Assembly: GCF_001412215.1 (NCBI RefSeq)
Contig: NZ_LLWP01000004.1
Location: 798,346 to 862,345, forward strand
Direction of reading: 5' to 3'
DNA from: Pedobacter sp. Hv1
Lineage (GTDB): Bacteria > Bacteroidota > Bacteroidia > Sphingobacteriales > Sphingobacteriaceae
Length of the DNA: 64,000 bases
Within the stretch, counting starts at the first letter, position 1; the number at the start of each line of letters is the position of its first letter. The notes beneath the pieces were generated by a model. That model saw nothing but the letters and a program-made list of their open reading frames with translations. It had not been told where the DNA came from and did not search any database. Of the stretch, positions 54,872 to 63,856 are shown piece by piece. Made by a program: the position numbers and the translations under genes.

Positions 54872-56998
54872 CTATCTACTTTGCTTTTTAAGGTAATTAA
54901 AATAGGTTTTAGATAAATTATTGGCAGCACCAACATTTTGTGTCTGTGGTTTTGCTGTTTCTTGACCAATTAATTTTTGAACCACCTGCTGCACCAATTC
55001 AATATCTTTTAAGTTAACCTTACTGGCTATGCTCATTTTCCTCAGACTTTTTAAAGCAGCCAGATAAATACCCGGTTGGTTAGCGGCAGCCCCAATCAAC
55101 TGTCCCTCGGCTTCATGTAACAATTGACGATCTGCAGCATTGAAAGAGTTTCCTGTTTTTCTACTTTCTAATAAAGACAATAAGGTTTTTAAGTTTTCGG
55201 TTGTTTGGTCTTTCTTTTCAAAATCTGCTTGTTGAAGAGGCGATATAATTTTACCCAATTCGCCAGACAAACGTTTTTCTGGCTTTAAAGTAGTTGTTTT
55301 TACGGTGGTTTTGGCCACGTAGGCCCTTGATTTTTGTTGGAGGTCTTTCAATAGTCTCAATGCCTTATACTCGAAAGGCAGGGCTCCCTGTGGCTTGTAG
55401 GTTCTTAACTGAAGTTCAGAACTCCACATTTCTGTTAATACGGCTTTCAATTGAGCCTTCAATTCTGGTTCAAAAAAAGTGGCATCTTCAGCAATATCAT
55501 GTTTATGCGCATACTTGTCCATAATGGCTTGTACATCACCAAATTTCGCTTCAGGCTCACCTTTGCCGTGGTCATCGTCATGATCGTGGTCGCCACCAAT
55601 TTCTGTTTCAGCCTCCTCGCCCAAAAACTTCCCATACCTTAAGCGCAACAGTTTTTGATCAATCCCCAAGGCATTGCTTCGGTTTTTAAATTCTTCTGTT
55701 GATAGGCTTTCTTGTTCTTTCAACAATTTTTCGGTATCAATGATAATCTGTCGCTGACTTCTAAAATACTCAGGCACCAGATCAACCCCATTGGTCATTC
55801 CAGCCATACTCATTAATTCGGTAGGGTCTACAATAGAGACAAAATAAACATCCGATCTACTTACCTGTCCATGGTTATCTAAGGCCTGTACAAAAAAGTA
55901 AAGCTCATCTCCAGGTTTCATTCCTAGCGTTTTCAATTCTAGCAATTGCTGGAGTTTAATTTCTTGTTGATTATTAAAACTCGTATTAAATGACAGCTTC
56001 TTCTCTGTAAAACTTACCCCCTCGCCTTTTCCACTGGCCATGGTTACGGATATAAAAGCATCTTTGATCCCATAATCGTCTGTTAGGTTTATGTTCAGGT
56101 TCACTTTTTGGGGCTGACCAATGTCTATTACCGTACGTTGTTTGGGTTGAATGATCTTGATCTGTACAGGCAGGTCTGGAATAACCTCAATTTGGTAAAG
56201 ATCAGATTTTTGTCCATCTAACACCAGTTGATAAAAGCCAGGCTGAGTAATCGTTCTCGAGAAACTCCACACAGTTGAATCTGCATTTGAAGGTTTCAGT
56301 TGGTGTACTTCCTTGTCGTTGAAGATCATTTTTAGGCTTTTGAGACTGGTATTGGTTTCAAATTTCCAATCTACTTTTGCATTGGCTTCTACCTTAATCG
56401 TCAATTGTTTTTGTGTACGTTCTTTGTTGCGCGTATATACAGGTGGGGTAATGCTCACCTTAAAAGATTGAAGCTGTGCCGGAATATGTTCTTTAACCAC
56501 AGCCGAAGCAGCTGTTGTTGTATTCAGTTGATCTTCAACAAATGAATAAGGTAACCGATTGATCAACAAACTAAGTCCAATGCTACACATCAATACAATT
56601 AAACTATAGCCAATTTTTCTCCAAAGGCCATTCAAGCTATCTGTTATTGGAAAATAGGCACTAATTTTTTCGATCTGCAAATGCTCTAATAATGCAATTT
56701 CTGTCTCAGGTTTTAAAAACAATGCAGTACTCTCTTCTAATACGGCATATTTGGTATTGAGATGGCGGGCAATATCTAATGTTGTAATTTTCCAAATTGG
56801 TTTAAACCATAATTGAACAGCAGCTACCAACACCAACAAAGGCAACAAAATCCAATAAGAAAAAGATAAAAATCGGGTGGCAACAACCATTAAAACAATG
56901 GAAATAGCCAAGTTTAACAAAGCACCTTGTAGCCAATAAAGTGAAATCCACTTTACCCGCAACTGTTGTATCCATTTTTCTCCTTCAGCTTTAGACAT
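54872..56998 (-). CDS. DUF4175-family membrane protein
   Basis: A 708-residue protein with three membrane helices in the first 150 residues and a long extracytoplasmic part. Its beta-rich domain (about 180-390) is followed by helices rich in Gln and Lys. A metal-like loop of His and Asp (GGDHDHDDDHGKGE) lies at about 460-475. The ATG overlaps the BatA-like gene by 8 nt. DUF4175 proteins are typical companions of MoxR/DUF58/BatA genes. No activity is known. Confidence 0.78.
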   Translation of the reverse strand: MSKAEGEKWIQQLRVKWISLYWLQGALLNLAISIVLMVVATRFLSFSYWILLPLLVLVAAVQLWFKPIWKITTLDIARHLNTKYAVLEESTALFLKPETEIALLEHLQIEKISAYFPITDSLNGLWRKIGYSLIVLMCSIGLSLLINRLPYSFVEDQLNTTTAASAVVKEHIPAQLQSFKVSITPPVYTRNKERTQKQLTIKVEANAKVDWKFETNTSLKSLKMIFNDKEVHQLKPSNADSTVWSFSRTITQPGFYQLVLDGQKSDLYQIEVIPDLPVQIKIIQPKQRTVIDIGQPQKVNLNINLTDDYGIKDAFISVTMASGKGEGVSFTEKKLSFNTSFNNQQEIKLQQLLELKTLGMKPGDELYFFVQALDNHGQVSRSDVYFVSIVDPTELMSMAGMTNGVDLVPEYFRSQRQIIIDTEKLLKEQESLSTEEFKNRSNALGIDQKLLRLRYGKFLGEEAETEIGGDHDHDDDHGKGEPEAKFGDVQAIMDKYAHKHDIAEDATFFEPELKAQLKAVLTEMWSSELQLRTYKPQGALPFEYKALRLLKDLQQKSRAYVAKTTVKTTTLKPEKRLSGELGKIISPLQQADFEKKDQTTENLKTLLSLLESRKTGNSFNAADRQLLHEAEGQLIGAAANQPGIYLAALKSLRKMSIASKVNLKDIELVQQVVQKLIGQETAKPQTQNVGAANNLSKTYFNYLKKQSR

Positions 56999-58388
56999 GG
57001 TTTAATTTCCTTTGCTTTCTGAATGATAAAATTCTTTCTATAATCAGCACCAAGAAGGCCAAAAGCCAAAATAATTGCTGAAGTGGCTTTGAAATACTGC
57101 TTTTTTCTGCTACAGCTGATAAATTAAGCTGGATGAGTTCTTTTTGTCCTTGTGCTAATTGTCGTTGATCTAATGCGTTATTCTCAAATCCAAAATCTAT
57201 GGCATCTTGATCGGCATACATGATCGGCATCAAAGCTTTTACAAACTGTTCGCTCCACACCAAGTCTGTCCACTGCGGGTTAAATCTAGTATAGAAACGA
57301 TAAGTATGGTAATTTTCGTTTGTTTCTTTACTTAAAATAGCTTGACCAAAACCATCACTCCAAATCGTTTCTCCTTTTAGTTGTACTGGTATAATGCTTT
57401 GGTAAAGTTGAACAGTAGGATAATTACCCCATGCCCCGCTCCCCAAATTAAGCAATGTAGTTGCTACTTTGGTTTTTCCTTTGGCATAAGTAAATAGATT
57501 TGCCCCAGTTTTCAATTTCGACAAATATTTTTGATCGATAGCTTGATCGGAGAGCCAAAACCCAACATTGGCCTGAACTTTGACATTTTCATCCCAAATT
57601 TTGATGTTTATCTTTCTCTTGGTAAAATCAGAAATCGCCTGCAGGGCTGCCTCAATGTATTTTCTATCTGCACCACTAGGATCGTAAATGAGTACATCAA
57701 TCAGCGATATACTTGTTTCGCCATCTACTGCCTTGTAACTTGTTAAAGATGCGCTTGATTGTGCTTGATAATTTTTGCCCGCAAAACTACTGATCCAATT
57801 TTTTAAAGTATCTGTTGAGATGGGTGTTTTCCATTTCAGATCAAAAGCAATGGCAGGTAAATCTCCATCAAAATTATGCAATTGATGATTGGCAAAAAGG
57901 TAAACTGGAAAGTGCGTAGGCAATTGACTATTCAGTTGTTTAAATAAAGAAGTATAACTTAACTGTCGTTTATCAGTGGTTATGGCAGTATCTTTCCATG
58001 TCAACTGTTTAAAACCCAGGTTAAATTCGTGCAGTTCAAAACCTAAGTTCAATAAAGAATCAATGGTTTGTTTTTGAGTAGGATCAAGCTGTTTGAGTTG
58101 GTCTTTTTCAAGGAGCACCCAACCTGTTCGGTTTTTAGCCGCAGTTGTCTTTTTAAGGTAAGGTTGTGCCAATAAAAAGGCAATCAACACCAACAACAAG
58201 CAACGTAAAATAAATAAAGGCCAATCTTTTATGTGCCAACTTTTTGAACTTGCCTTGGCACTTTCGCCCATTAAGGCAATGCTCCCAATTTTTAGGGTTT
58301 TGCCTCTTTTTACATTCCACAAGTGGATGATTACAGGAATAATCAATCCTGCAAGCGCAAACAAACCTATGGGATATAACAAATGCAC
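56991..58388 (-). CDS. BatA-like membrane protein
   Basis: A 465-residue protein. The N-terminal BatA domain (YPIGLFALAGLIIPVIIHLWNV, then RCLLLVLIAFLLAQP) has two membrane helices, and a third is at the C-terminus (LQQLFWLLAFLVLIIERILSF). The central part resembles an extracytoplasmic vWA/amidotransferase-like fold without a clear MIDAS. Translation seems to start at GTG (58388). It begins 3 nt after the DUF58 gene. In Bacteroides the Bat proteins were linked to aerotolerance; here the precise job is unknown. Confidence 0.8.
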   Translation of the reverse strand: MHLLYPIGLFALAGLIIPVIIHLWNVKRGKTLKIGSIALMGESAKASSKSWHIKDWPLFILRCLLLVLIAFLLAQPYLKKTTAAKNRTGWVLLEKDQLKQLDPTQKQTIDSLLNLGFELHEFNLGFKQLTWKDTAITTDKRQLSYTSLFKQLNSQLPTHFPVYLFANHQLHNFDGDLPAIAFDLKWKTPISTDTLKNWISSFAGKNYQAQSSASLTSYKAVDGETSISLIDVLIYDPSGADRKYIEAALQAISDFTKRKINIKIWDENVKVQANVGFWLSDQAIDQKYLSKLKTGANLFTYAKGKTKVATTLLNLGSGAWGNYPTVQLYQSIIPVQLKGETIWSDGFGQAILSKETNENYHTYRFYTRFNPQWTDLVWSEQFVKALMPIMYADQDAIDFGFENNALDQRQLAQGQKELIQLNLSAVAEKSSISKPLQQLFWLLAFLVLIIERILSFRKQRKLNHV

Positions 58389-58391
58389 GGT

Positions 58392-59279
58392 CTAAATTCT
58401 AAGTTTGTTTCGTTGTTTTAAAAAATCTCTTAAGGCTTGATCTAATGATTGATCTGTAGAAATAGTTTGGTAATAGATATTTCTATCCAACATCCGCATT
58501 CGGGTCTCTTCTAGGTAAAGTGCCAATTTTTCTTGATAAGCGGCTCGAGCTTTGGTTTGGTCTAACTGGATTGTTTCGCCAGTTTCTAAATCTTCAAATG
58601 TAGTATAGCCCTTAAAATCAAGTTCTTTTTCATTTCTGGCTAAAACATGAAACACAATAATTTCATGTCTTAAAGTACTTAAGGTATCCAGCAGGTTAAA
58701 AATCTCATTATTGGTTTGGTAAAGATCAGTTACAAAAACGAGGAGCTCACGTTTTTGGGTTCCGGCAAAAATCTCTTTATAATGAATTGGCTTGGTAAAG
58801 GTACCTTCAGGTTTGATCTGTTCTAATTGGTAAAACAACCTGGTTAAATGCTGAAAATCCTGTTTGGCTGCCATGGTATAAATACCTGCGTTTTTAAATA
58901 CATACAAACCAATGGCATCGCCTTGCAAATTGGCCAAATAGGCTAAAGAAGCTACCAAGTAACGTACATAAGCGATCTTGCTTACCTCACCATCCTGATG
59001 GTTCATAGAAGCACTGGCATCTACCAAAAAACGAACGGATATATTGGTTTCAATTTCCGATTCGCGGATATAATAACGATCAGACCGAGCAAACATCTTC
59101 CAATCTAAAGAGCGCAAATCATCACCAGGTTGGTAACTTCTGTATTGACTAAACTCTAAACCCTGACCTTTTACGGTACTTTTATTGATCCCACTCATAA
59201 AACCATCAATTGTGGCTTTTGCCGACAAATTGAGGTCTTTGATGGCCATCAATATTCTAGGATCAAGCAGTCTACTCAT
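58392..59279 (-). CDS. DUF58 domain protein (vWA-type)
   Basis: A 295-residue cytosolic protein with the DUF58 core YRSYQPGDDLRSLDWKMFAR and a vWA-like MIDAS motif DASAS at 87-91. Such proteins are standard partners of MoxR AAA+ ATPases. Start and stop codons overlap with moxR (TAATG), which suggests coupled translation and equal amounts of both partners. Confidence 0.92.
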   Translation of the reverse strand: MSRLLDPRILMAIKDLNLSAKATIDGFMSGINKSTVKGQGLEFSQYRSYQPGDDLRSLDWKMFARSDRYYIRESEIETNISVRFLVDASASMNHQDGEVSKIAYVRYLVASLAYLANLQGDAIGLYVFKNAGIYTMAAKQDFQHLTRLFYQLEQIKPEGTFTKPIHYKEIFAGTQKRELLVFVTDLYQTNNEIFNLLDTLSTLRHEIIVFHVLARNEKELDFKGYTTFEDLETGETIQLDQTKARAAYQEKLALYLEETRMRMLDRNIYYQTISTDQSLDQALRDFLKQRNKLRI

Positions 59280-60277
59280 TAAATGTTAACTTTTGGTCTA
59301 GCAATAGTTTTAATCAATTCGTCTGTTACCTTATCAGAAGAAACGTTTTCAGCCTCTGCCTTAAAGTTCATTAAAACCCTATGGCGCAATACTGGATAAG
59401 CCATTACTTGCAGATCTTCCATTATCACAGCATACCTGCCATGAAATAAGGCTCTGGCTTTGGCCGTTAAGATCAAGGCCTGCCCTGCTCTTGGGCCAGC
59501 ACCCCAACGTACCCATTCTTTCACAAAATCTACGGTAGTGGTATCGGGGCGGGTAGCACGGATCAATTCGCTCACATAACTGATCAGATCATCGCTAATG
59601 CTTACTTGCCTGGTTAAGGTCTGTAACTGTTTGATCTCTTCGGCACCAATAATAGGGTTGACTTTATTTTTTTGAGCACCAGTGGTACTACTCAAGATTC
59701 TGGTTTCTTCTGCAGCTGTAGGATAGCCTATTTTAATGTACAATAAAAAACGATCCAATTGCGCTTCAGGTAAAGGATAGGTGCCAGCCTGCTCAATTGG
59801 GTTTTGTGTAGCCAAGATAAAAAACGGACGATCTAAAGGATAGGTCTGTCCACCGTAGGTAACCTCAAACTCTTGCATGGCCTCTAAAAGGGCAGACTGC
59901 GTTTTTGGTGGGGTACGGTTAATTTCATCTGCTAAAATAATATTGGCAAATAATGGCCCCTTGTTAAATTTAAAAAAACGTTTGCCAGTGGCATGGTCTT
60001 CTTCTAAGATTTCTGTTCCTACAATATCTGTTGGCATCAGATCGGGTGTAAATTGGATCCTTCTAAAAGAAAGGTCTAAGGCCTGCGACATGGTCCTTAC
60101 CATTAAGGTTTTGGCCAAACCCGGCACGCCTTCCAATAAACAATGTCCGCCAGCCATTAATGCGATCAACATTTCTTCGATAATGACATCTTGACCAACT
60201 ATTACCTTCTGGATTTCGTTTTTTAATAGGGAGATCTTCTCGATCAATATTTTAAGGTTACTTTCTGGGCTCTCCAA
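59279..60277 (-). CDS. MoxR-family AAA+ ATPase
   Basis: A 332-residue AAA+ protein with Walker A GVPGLAKT (50-57), Walker B IILADEIN (Asp117, Glu118), sensor ATQNP and the arginine finger region EAQLDRF. MoxR proteins act as chaperone-like ATPases that work with vWA proteins. The likely start is TTG (60277), with a TAA just upstream and no ATG between. It is the first gene of the minus-strand cluster and diverges from the DUF4159 gene with 149 bp between. Confidence 0.93.
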   Translation of the reverse strand: MESPESNLKILIEKISLLKNEIQKVIVGQDVIIEEMLIALMAGGHCLLEGVPGLAKTLMVRTMSQALDLSFRRIQFTPDLMPTDIVGTEILEEDHATGKRFFKFNKGPLFANIILADEINRTPPKTQSALLEAMQEFEVTYGGQTYPLDRPFFILATQNPIEQAGTYPLPEAQLDRFLLYIKIGYPTAAEETRILSSTTGAQKNKVNPIIGAEEIKQLQTLTRQVSISDDLISYVSELIRATRPDTTTVDFVKEWVRWGAGPRAGQALILTAKARALFHGRYAVIMEDLQVMAYPVLRHRVLMNFKAEAENVSSDKVTDELIKTIARPKVNI

Positions 60278-60426
60278 AACAATAATTTTTTAGGTGTGAC
60301 GATATAGTGCTTCAATATAGAACATATTGACTCAATTTTTTGTTCCTCATAAAACAATATCAAAAAATTTACAAGTTATCTACTTTAAAAATCTTGATTA
60401 TTAAAAATTGACACTAATTTAGGACA

Positions 60427-61056
60427 ATGCAAAGCGCTAAGTTTACTTTTGCGAGGTTAAAGTATAATTCTGGAGATTGGGATACAGATCAGCGTATGCC
60501 TTCTAATCTGCTCAACTCCTTATTAGAATATACTACCATTCCCTTAGATCCGGAAGAAAAGATTGTAGATCTGAGCAGTAATGACCTGTTTAAATATCCA
60601 TTTTGTTATTTAAGCGGACATAAATTGGTGCAGTTTAGCCAACAAGAGGCCCATAATTTTAAACAATATGTAAATAATGGTGGTTTTGTATTTGTTGACG
60701 ATTGCAACCATGACATAGATGGTTTATTTGCCAAATCTTTCGAAACCCAAATGAGCAACCTATTTGGCGCCCAAGCATTGAAAAAAATTGCCAATACTCA
60801 CCCCATCTATAGTTCATTTTTTAAATTTGAGAAAGGCCCACCTCCTACTTCTTTCGAGCTCAATGGCTGGGGCGACGATCTGATACACGATTACCTCAAA
60901 GCCATTACCATAAATGGTAGAATTGGGGTATTATACAGCAATAAAGATTATGGCTGTGAATGGGATTATGATTTTAAAAACAAACGTTTTTTAGCAGAAG
61001 ACAATACCAAGTTTGGGGTAAACATTATTTTGTATGCGATGGGCATCAATGCCTAA
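60427..61056 (+). CDS. DUF4159-family protein
   Basis: A 209-residue protein with the DUF4159 signature (FTFARLKYNSGDWDTD, FKQYVNNGGFVFVDDCNH, NGWGDDLIHDYLKA) resembling an amidotransferase-like flavodoxin fold. It has no signal peptide as annotated, while many homologues do. It diverges from moxR. Families of this type usually occur in the MoxR/DUF58/BatA neighbourhood, so it is probably part of the same system although transcribed separately. Confidence 0.85.
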   Translation: MQSAKFTFARLKYNSGDWDTDQRMPSNLLNSLLEYTTIPLDPEEKIVDLSSNDLFKYPFCYLSGHKLVQFSQQEAHNFKQYVNNGGFVFVDDCNHDIDGLFAKSFETQMSNLFGAQALKKIANTHPIYSSFFKFEKGPPPTSFELNGWGDDLIHDYLKAITINGRIGVLYSNKDYGCEWDYDFKNKRFLAEDNTKFGVNIILYAMGINA

Positions 61057-61083
61057 GCCTTGAGCTAACAAAAAGTAAACAAT

Positions 61084-61091
61084 TATCTTTT
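61084..61091 (+). promoter_or_regulatory. Weak candidate -7 box of the VOC gene (TATCTTTT)
   Basis: TATCTTTT differs from TAnnTTTG only in the last base and lies 13 nt before the ATG. There is no clear -33 box. Confidence 0.3.
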
Positions 61092-61104
61092 AAGTTTCAA
61101 CCAC

Positions 61105-61488
61105 ATGAAGATCGTACCTCTTTTTAAATGTCGGAACATGCAAAAAGCCATTGCTTTTTATACAGGTATTCTCGATTTTAAGCTAAAATATAAAGCAGCA
61201 TCTGCCAATGATTGGGTAGTTGATTTGGTAAACGACAATATTGAATTACAATTAACTATTGCAGAAGGAGACTATTTATTCGGTTCTGTAGCCAATATTT
61301 GGGTTGATGAAGTGGATGAACTTTTTCAGAAATATGTACAACGGGGTTTGGATCATTCCAATAAAAAAGATTCGCCCGTACACCAAGGACCTACCGATCA
61401 AACCTGGGGCAGCCGTGAGTTTTATATAACGGATGTTGATGGGAATACCTTAAGGTTTTGTATGCAGCAGTCTTTTCCTGGTTCGTGA
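61105..61488 (+). CDS. VOC-family protein (glyoxalase/bleomycin-resistance-like)
   Basis: A 127-residue single VOC module pair with N-terminal FKCRNMQKAIAFYTGILDF and C-terminal FYITDVDGNTLRFC. Metal-ligand positions can be proposed (Glu in IELQL, Glu in REFYI) but the reaction cannot be assigned. Its last six codons form the left arm of a perfect palindromic terminator (61469-61509), so the C-terminal residues QSFPGS are partly fixed by the hairpin. It follows DUF4159 but probably has its own promoter. Confidence 0.85.
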   Translation: MKIVPLFKCRNMQKAIAFYTGILDFKLKYKAASANDWVVDLVNDNIELQLTIAEGDYLFGSVANIWVDEVDELFQKYVQRGLDHSNKKDSPVHQGPTDQTWGSREFYITDVDGNTLRFCMQQSFPGS

Positions 61489-61509
61489 GGCACGAACCAG
61501 GAAAAGACT
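61469..61509 (+). terminator. Perfect 19-bp hairpin terminator overlapping the VOC stop codon
   Basis: Arms 61469-61487 and 61491-61509 pair perfectly around a 3-nt loop, followed by eight T residues (61511-61518). The left arm holds the final VOC codons and its TGA begins inside it. The T run overlaps the stop of the convergent DoxX gene. The core GGTTCGTG/CACGAACC is shared with 33617-33652. Confidence 0.9.
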
Positions 61510-61516
61510 ATTTTTT

Positions 61517-61888
61517 TTAAGACACCAATGGTTGGTATTTTTTCCAATTGTCTCCGATCATCCAAAGATTGATCAACAACATTACACCTGCAATTAATAA
61601 ACCAGATGGCATAAATATCGCATTGTGGATCACAATACCTACCATTACCGGTAAGATTACAATGGCGCCCAAAGCCCTAGTTTTAGGAAAGATAAAAAGT
61701 GCTCCCCCTAAAATTTCGATAAAACCTACTAAAGGCATCAACCATTTAATGGTTCCAAAGGCTTCAAATACCTTCATCATTTCTGCTGGCATTGGAGGAA
61801 CCGGCATGTAATGTAAGAACTTATCTAAGCCTGCATTGATAAACATTAGCCCAAAAAGGGCACAAAGAATGAGTTTAACTATTTTCAT
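61517..61888 (-). CDS. DoxX-family membrane protein
   Basis: A 123-residue protein with four membrane helices (LILCALFGLMFINAG, GTIKWLMPLVGFIEILGG, ALGAIVILPVMVGIVIHN, GLLIAGVMLLINLW). This is the DoxX/DUF4267-like fold. Function is not known for this subgroup; roles in quinone or redox chemistry are proposed for relatives. It is convergent with the VOC gene and has the hairpin at its 3' end. Confidence 0.85.
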   Translation of the reverse strand: MKIVKLILCALFGLMFINAGLDKFLHYMPVPPMPAEMMKVFEAFGTIKWLMPLVGFIEILGGALFIFPKTRALGAIVILPVMVGIVIHNAIFMPSGLLIAGVMLLINLWMIGDNWKKYQPLVS

Positions 61889-62021
61889 GTTTTTAAGATT
61901 AGTAATTTAAATTTAACAAAAAATATAGCTTACTTCATCATGGAAATTTAGATGAACTGCCAAACCTTTTTCTAACCTTGTATTAGTACAATTAAAGTAC
62001 ATTGAACAACATTGAATACGT

Positions 62022-63728
62022 TCATTTTTTTTGCTCGATAAATTCCAATGCCTTTTTCAACAAAGGATCTTGTTTATTGACAATATCCGAAACCGTATAG
62101 GCCACTGGAATATCCACTTTAATCCCAACACGTTGTGTTTCTCTTCCATCTGGATAATAAATTCCTAAACCAGAAAAATTGACCCGGTATCCTCCTGGCA
62201 AAACAGTTCTGGTTACATTGCCATCTGCGCCTGCTGTCTGGCTGCCTATTACCGTAACATTAGGAGCTGTTTTTAGAGTCATACAGGCCCATTCGGCAGC
62301 ACTCTGTGTTCTATTGTCTACCAGTAAAATGATTTTACCTTTATAAGGATCAGGGTTTAACTTGCCTACTTGGGCATAAGTTGTTCCTTTATTTGCCTCT
62401 TCATATATAAATGTTCCTGGCAAACTGAAATCAGGACGTGTTAAGCGGCTATAGAATTGAGGCTCTTTGAGCAAATACTGTGGTACAAGATAAGTACCAG
62501 TTCCATTAGCAGGATAGTTCCTCATGTCAAAAACAATTGCTTTGGTTTGCATTAAAGGAGACATGATGCTATCTAAATTTTTTCGGGTAATGTTACTAAA
62601 GAATACATAGCCTACACTATCAGCTATCATTTTGTAGGTGATAGGGCTTTCCATTTCAAAAAAGTTAGGATAACCTTTTAGCAAATCACGTTCTTTTAAA
62701 TTGACCATCACCTTAAACCTTTTCCCATCTGGGTGATAGCCTGAAAGCAAAGCTGTTTGGCGATGACTATTTAGTACCAAGTAATGCATGCTTTTAAGCT
62801 TCCCACCCTTGTTTGATGCCGGAATATAATCCCAATAATTTTCCATTTTTGATTTTAATGGTACACCATCTATGGTTTCAATTACGCTACCCATTTTAAG
62901 CCCTGATGAATGGTCTCCACTGTCAATTCTTGTTACTACAGCTACATGGTCAACAATTCGAAAATCGAATGATGGACTATATTTACCTGTAATGGTATCA
63001 AATACCTGAGGCCATAACCCACCATGCGAATCATTGATAGTGGCAGCCATTTTGGCCAATGCTTTGTGATAAGAAAGTGTGTCGTTTGCCTTCATCATTT
63101 CCGGGATCAGCTCATCCAACACTTGATCCCAAGGCTTACCTATAGCATATTGATAAGGATAAAAATAATTGATTACATTCCAAAACCTAAATAAACCCAA
63201 CAGTCTATAATTGACATTTGGCAATAACATTTCGGCATAGGGTTTTTCATTTGGTGTATATACTGTACTGTCATTTTGAGGATTAGGTTGCGCATAATAA
63301 TTTAATCCACGATAAGGGTGTTTAGATACAAAAGTTAATACCTGTTGATGTTGACTCGTTAACAACTTATCCCTTTCAATCCAAGTGTGGTCAAGATTGC
63401 GGGTGTTAATGCTTGCTTTTGTTATTGAATCAGCTGTTGGCGCTGTATACTTGCCCGCAATATCTAACAGTTGTTCTACTTCTACATTCAATTGTTGAGG
63501 AGTATTTGATTTTAATAGCTGATCTACTGCAGAAATCAATACCGAATCCCAATTTTTGCTCCCATTGGCAATTCCCGGATGGTAATACTTTAACAAACCC
63601 CATGTTTTACAAAGTGTATGGAGCTGTGCAGTTTGAACTTTAGTTTGTGCCTTTATAAAGAAAGTATTAACACTTAAACCTATAAAAATAAAAATGCAGG
63701 CAGCTTTGATAGTAGGTATCTTTCTCAT
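62022..63728 (-). CDS. Secreted S41-family (C-terminal processing) peptidase
   Basis: A 568-residue protein with a signal peptide (about 1-28). A helical N-terminal part (CKTWGLLKYYHPGI) is followed by a PDZ-like segment (LKMGSVIETIDGVPL) and the S41 catalytic domain with Ser in NRTQSAAEWA and the GSQTAGADGNV segment. Lys/Glu partners cannot be fixed by eye. It is likely active in the periplasm. It stands alone, minus strand, with AT-rich intergenic DNA on both sides. Confidence 0.88.
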   Translation of the reverse strand: MRKIPTIKAACIFIFIGLSVNTFFIKAQTKVQTAQLHTLCKTWGLLKYYHPGIANGSKNWDSVLISAVDQLLKSNTPQQLNVEVEQLLDIAGKYTAPTADSITKASINTRNLDHTWIERDKLLTSQHQQVLTFVSKHPYRGLNYYAQPNPQNDSTVYTPNEKPYAEMLLPNVNYRLLGLFRFWNVINYFYPYQYAIGKPWDQVLDELIPEMMKANDTLSYHKALAKMAATINDSHGGLWPQVFDTITGKYSPSFDFRIVDHVAVVTRIDSGDHSSGLKMGSVIETIDGVPLKSKMENYWDYIPASNKGGKLKSMHYLVLNSHRQTALLSGYHPDGKRFKVMVNLKERDLLKGYPNFFEMESPITYKMIADSVGYVFFSNITRKNLDSIMSPLMQTKAIVFDMRNYPANGTGTYLVPQYLLKEPQFYSRLTRPDFSLPGTFIYEEANKGTTYAQVGKLNPDPYKGKIILLVDNRTQSAAEWACMTLKTAPNVTVIGSQTAGADGNVTRTVLPGGYRVNFSGLGIYYPDGRETQRVGIKVDIPVAYTVSDIVNKQDPLLKKALEFIEQKK

Positions 63729-63814
63729 TAATTACAAGACACCTTTATTGTTCATTTGTTGCAATTAGCATTACTGTCTTTAGCTTTTCTTTTGCGCCAT
63801 GTATTAGAACGAAC

Positions 63815-63839
63815 AAGGCAGCCTTTATGGGGCTGCCTT
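63815..63839 (-). terminator. Terminator after the PorP/SprF-like gene
   Basis: A perfect 9-bp stem (63815-63823 with 63831-63839, 7-nt loop) with T-rich sequence next to it on the minus strand (TTGTTCGTTC). It lies 17 nt from the stop codon of the partial gene. Confidence 0.75.
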
Positions 63840-63856
63840 GGTGATATTGTTGAGGT

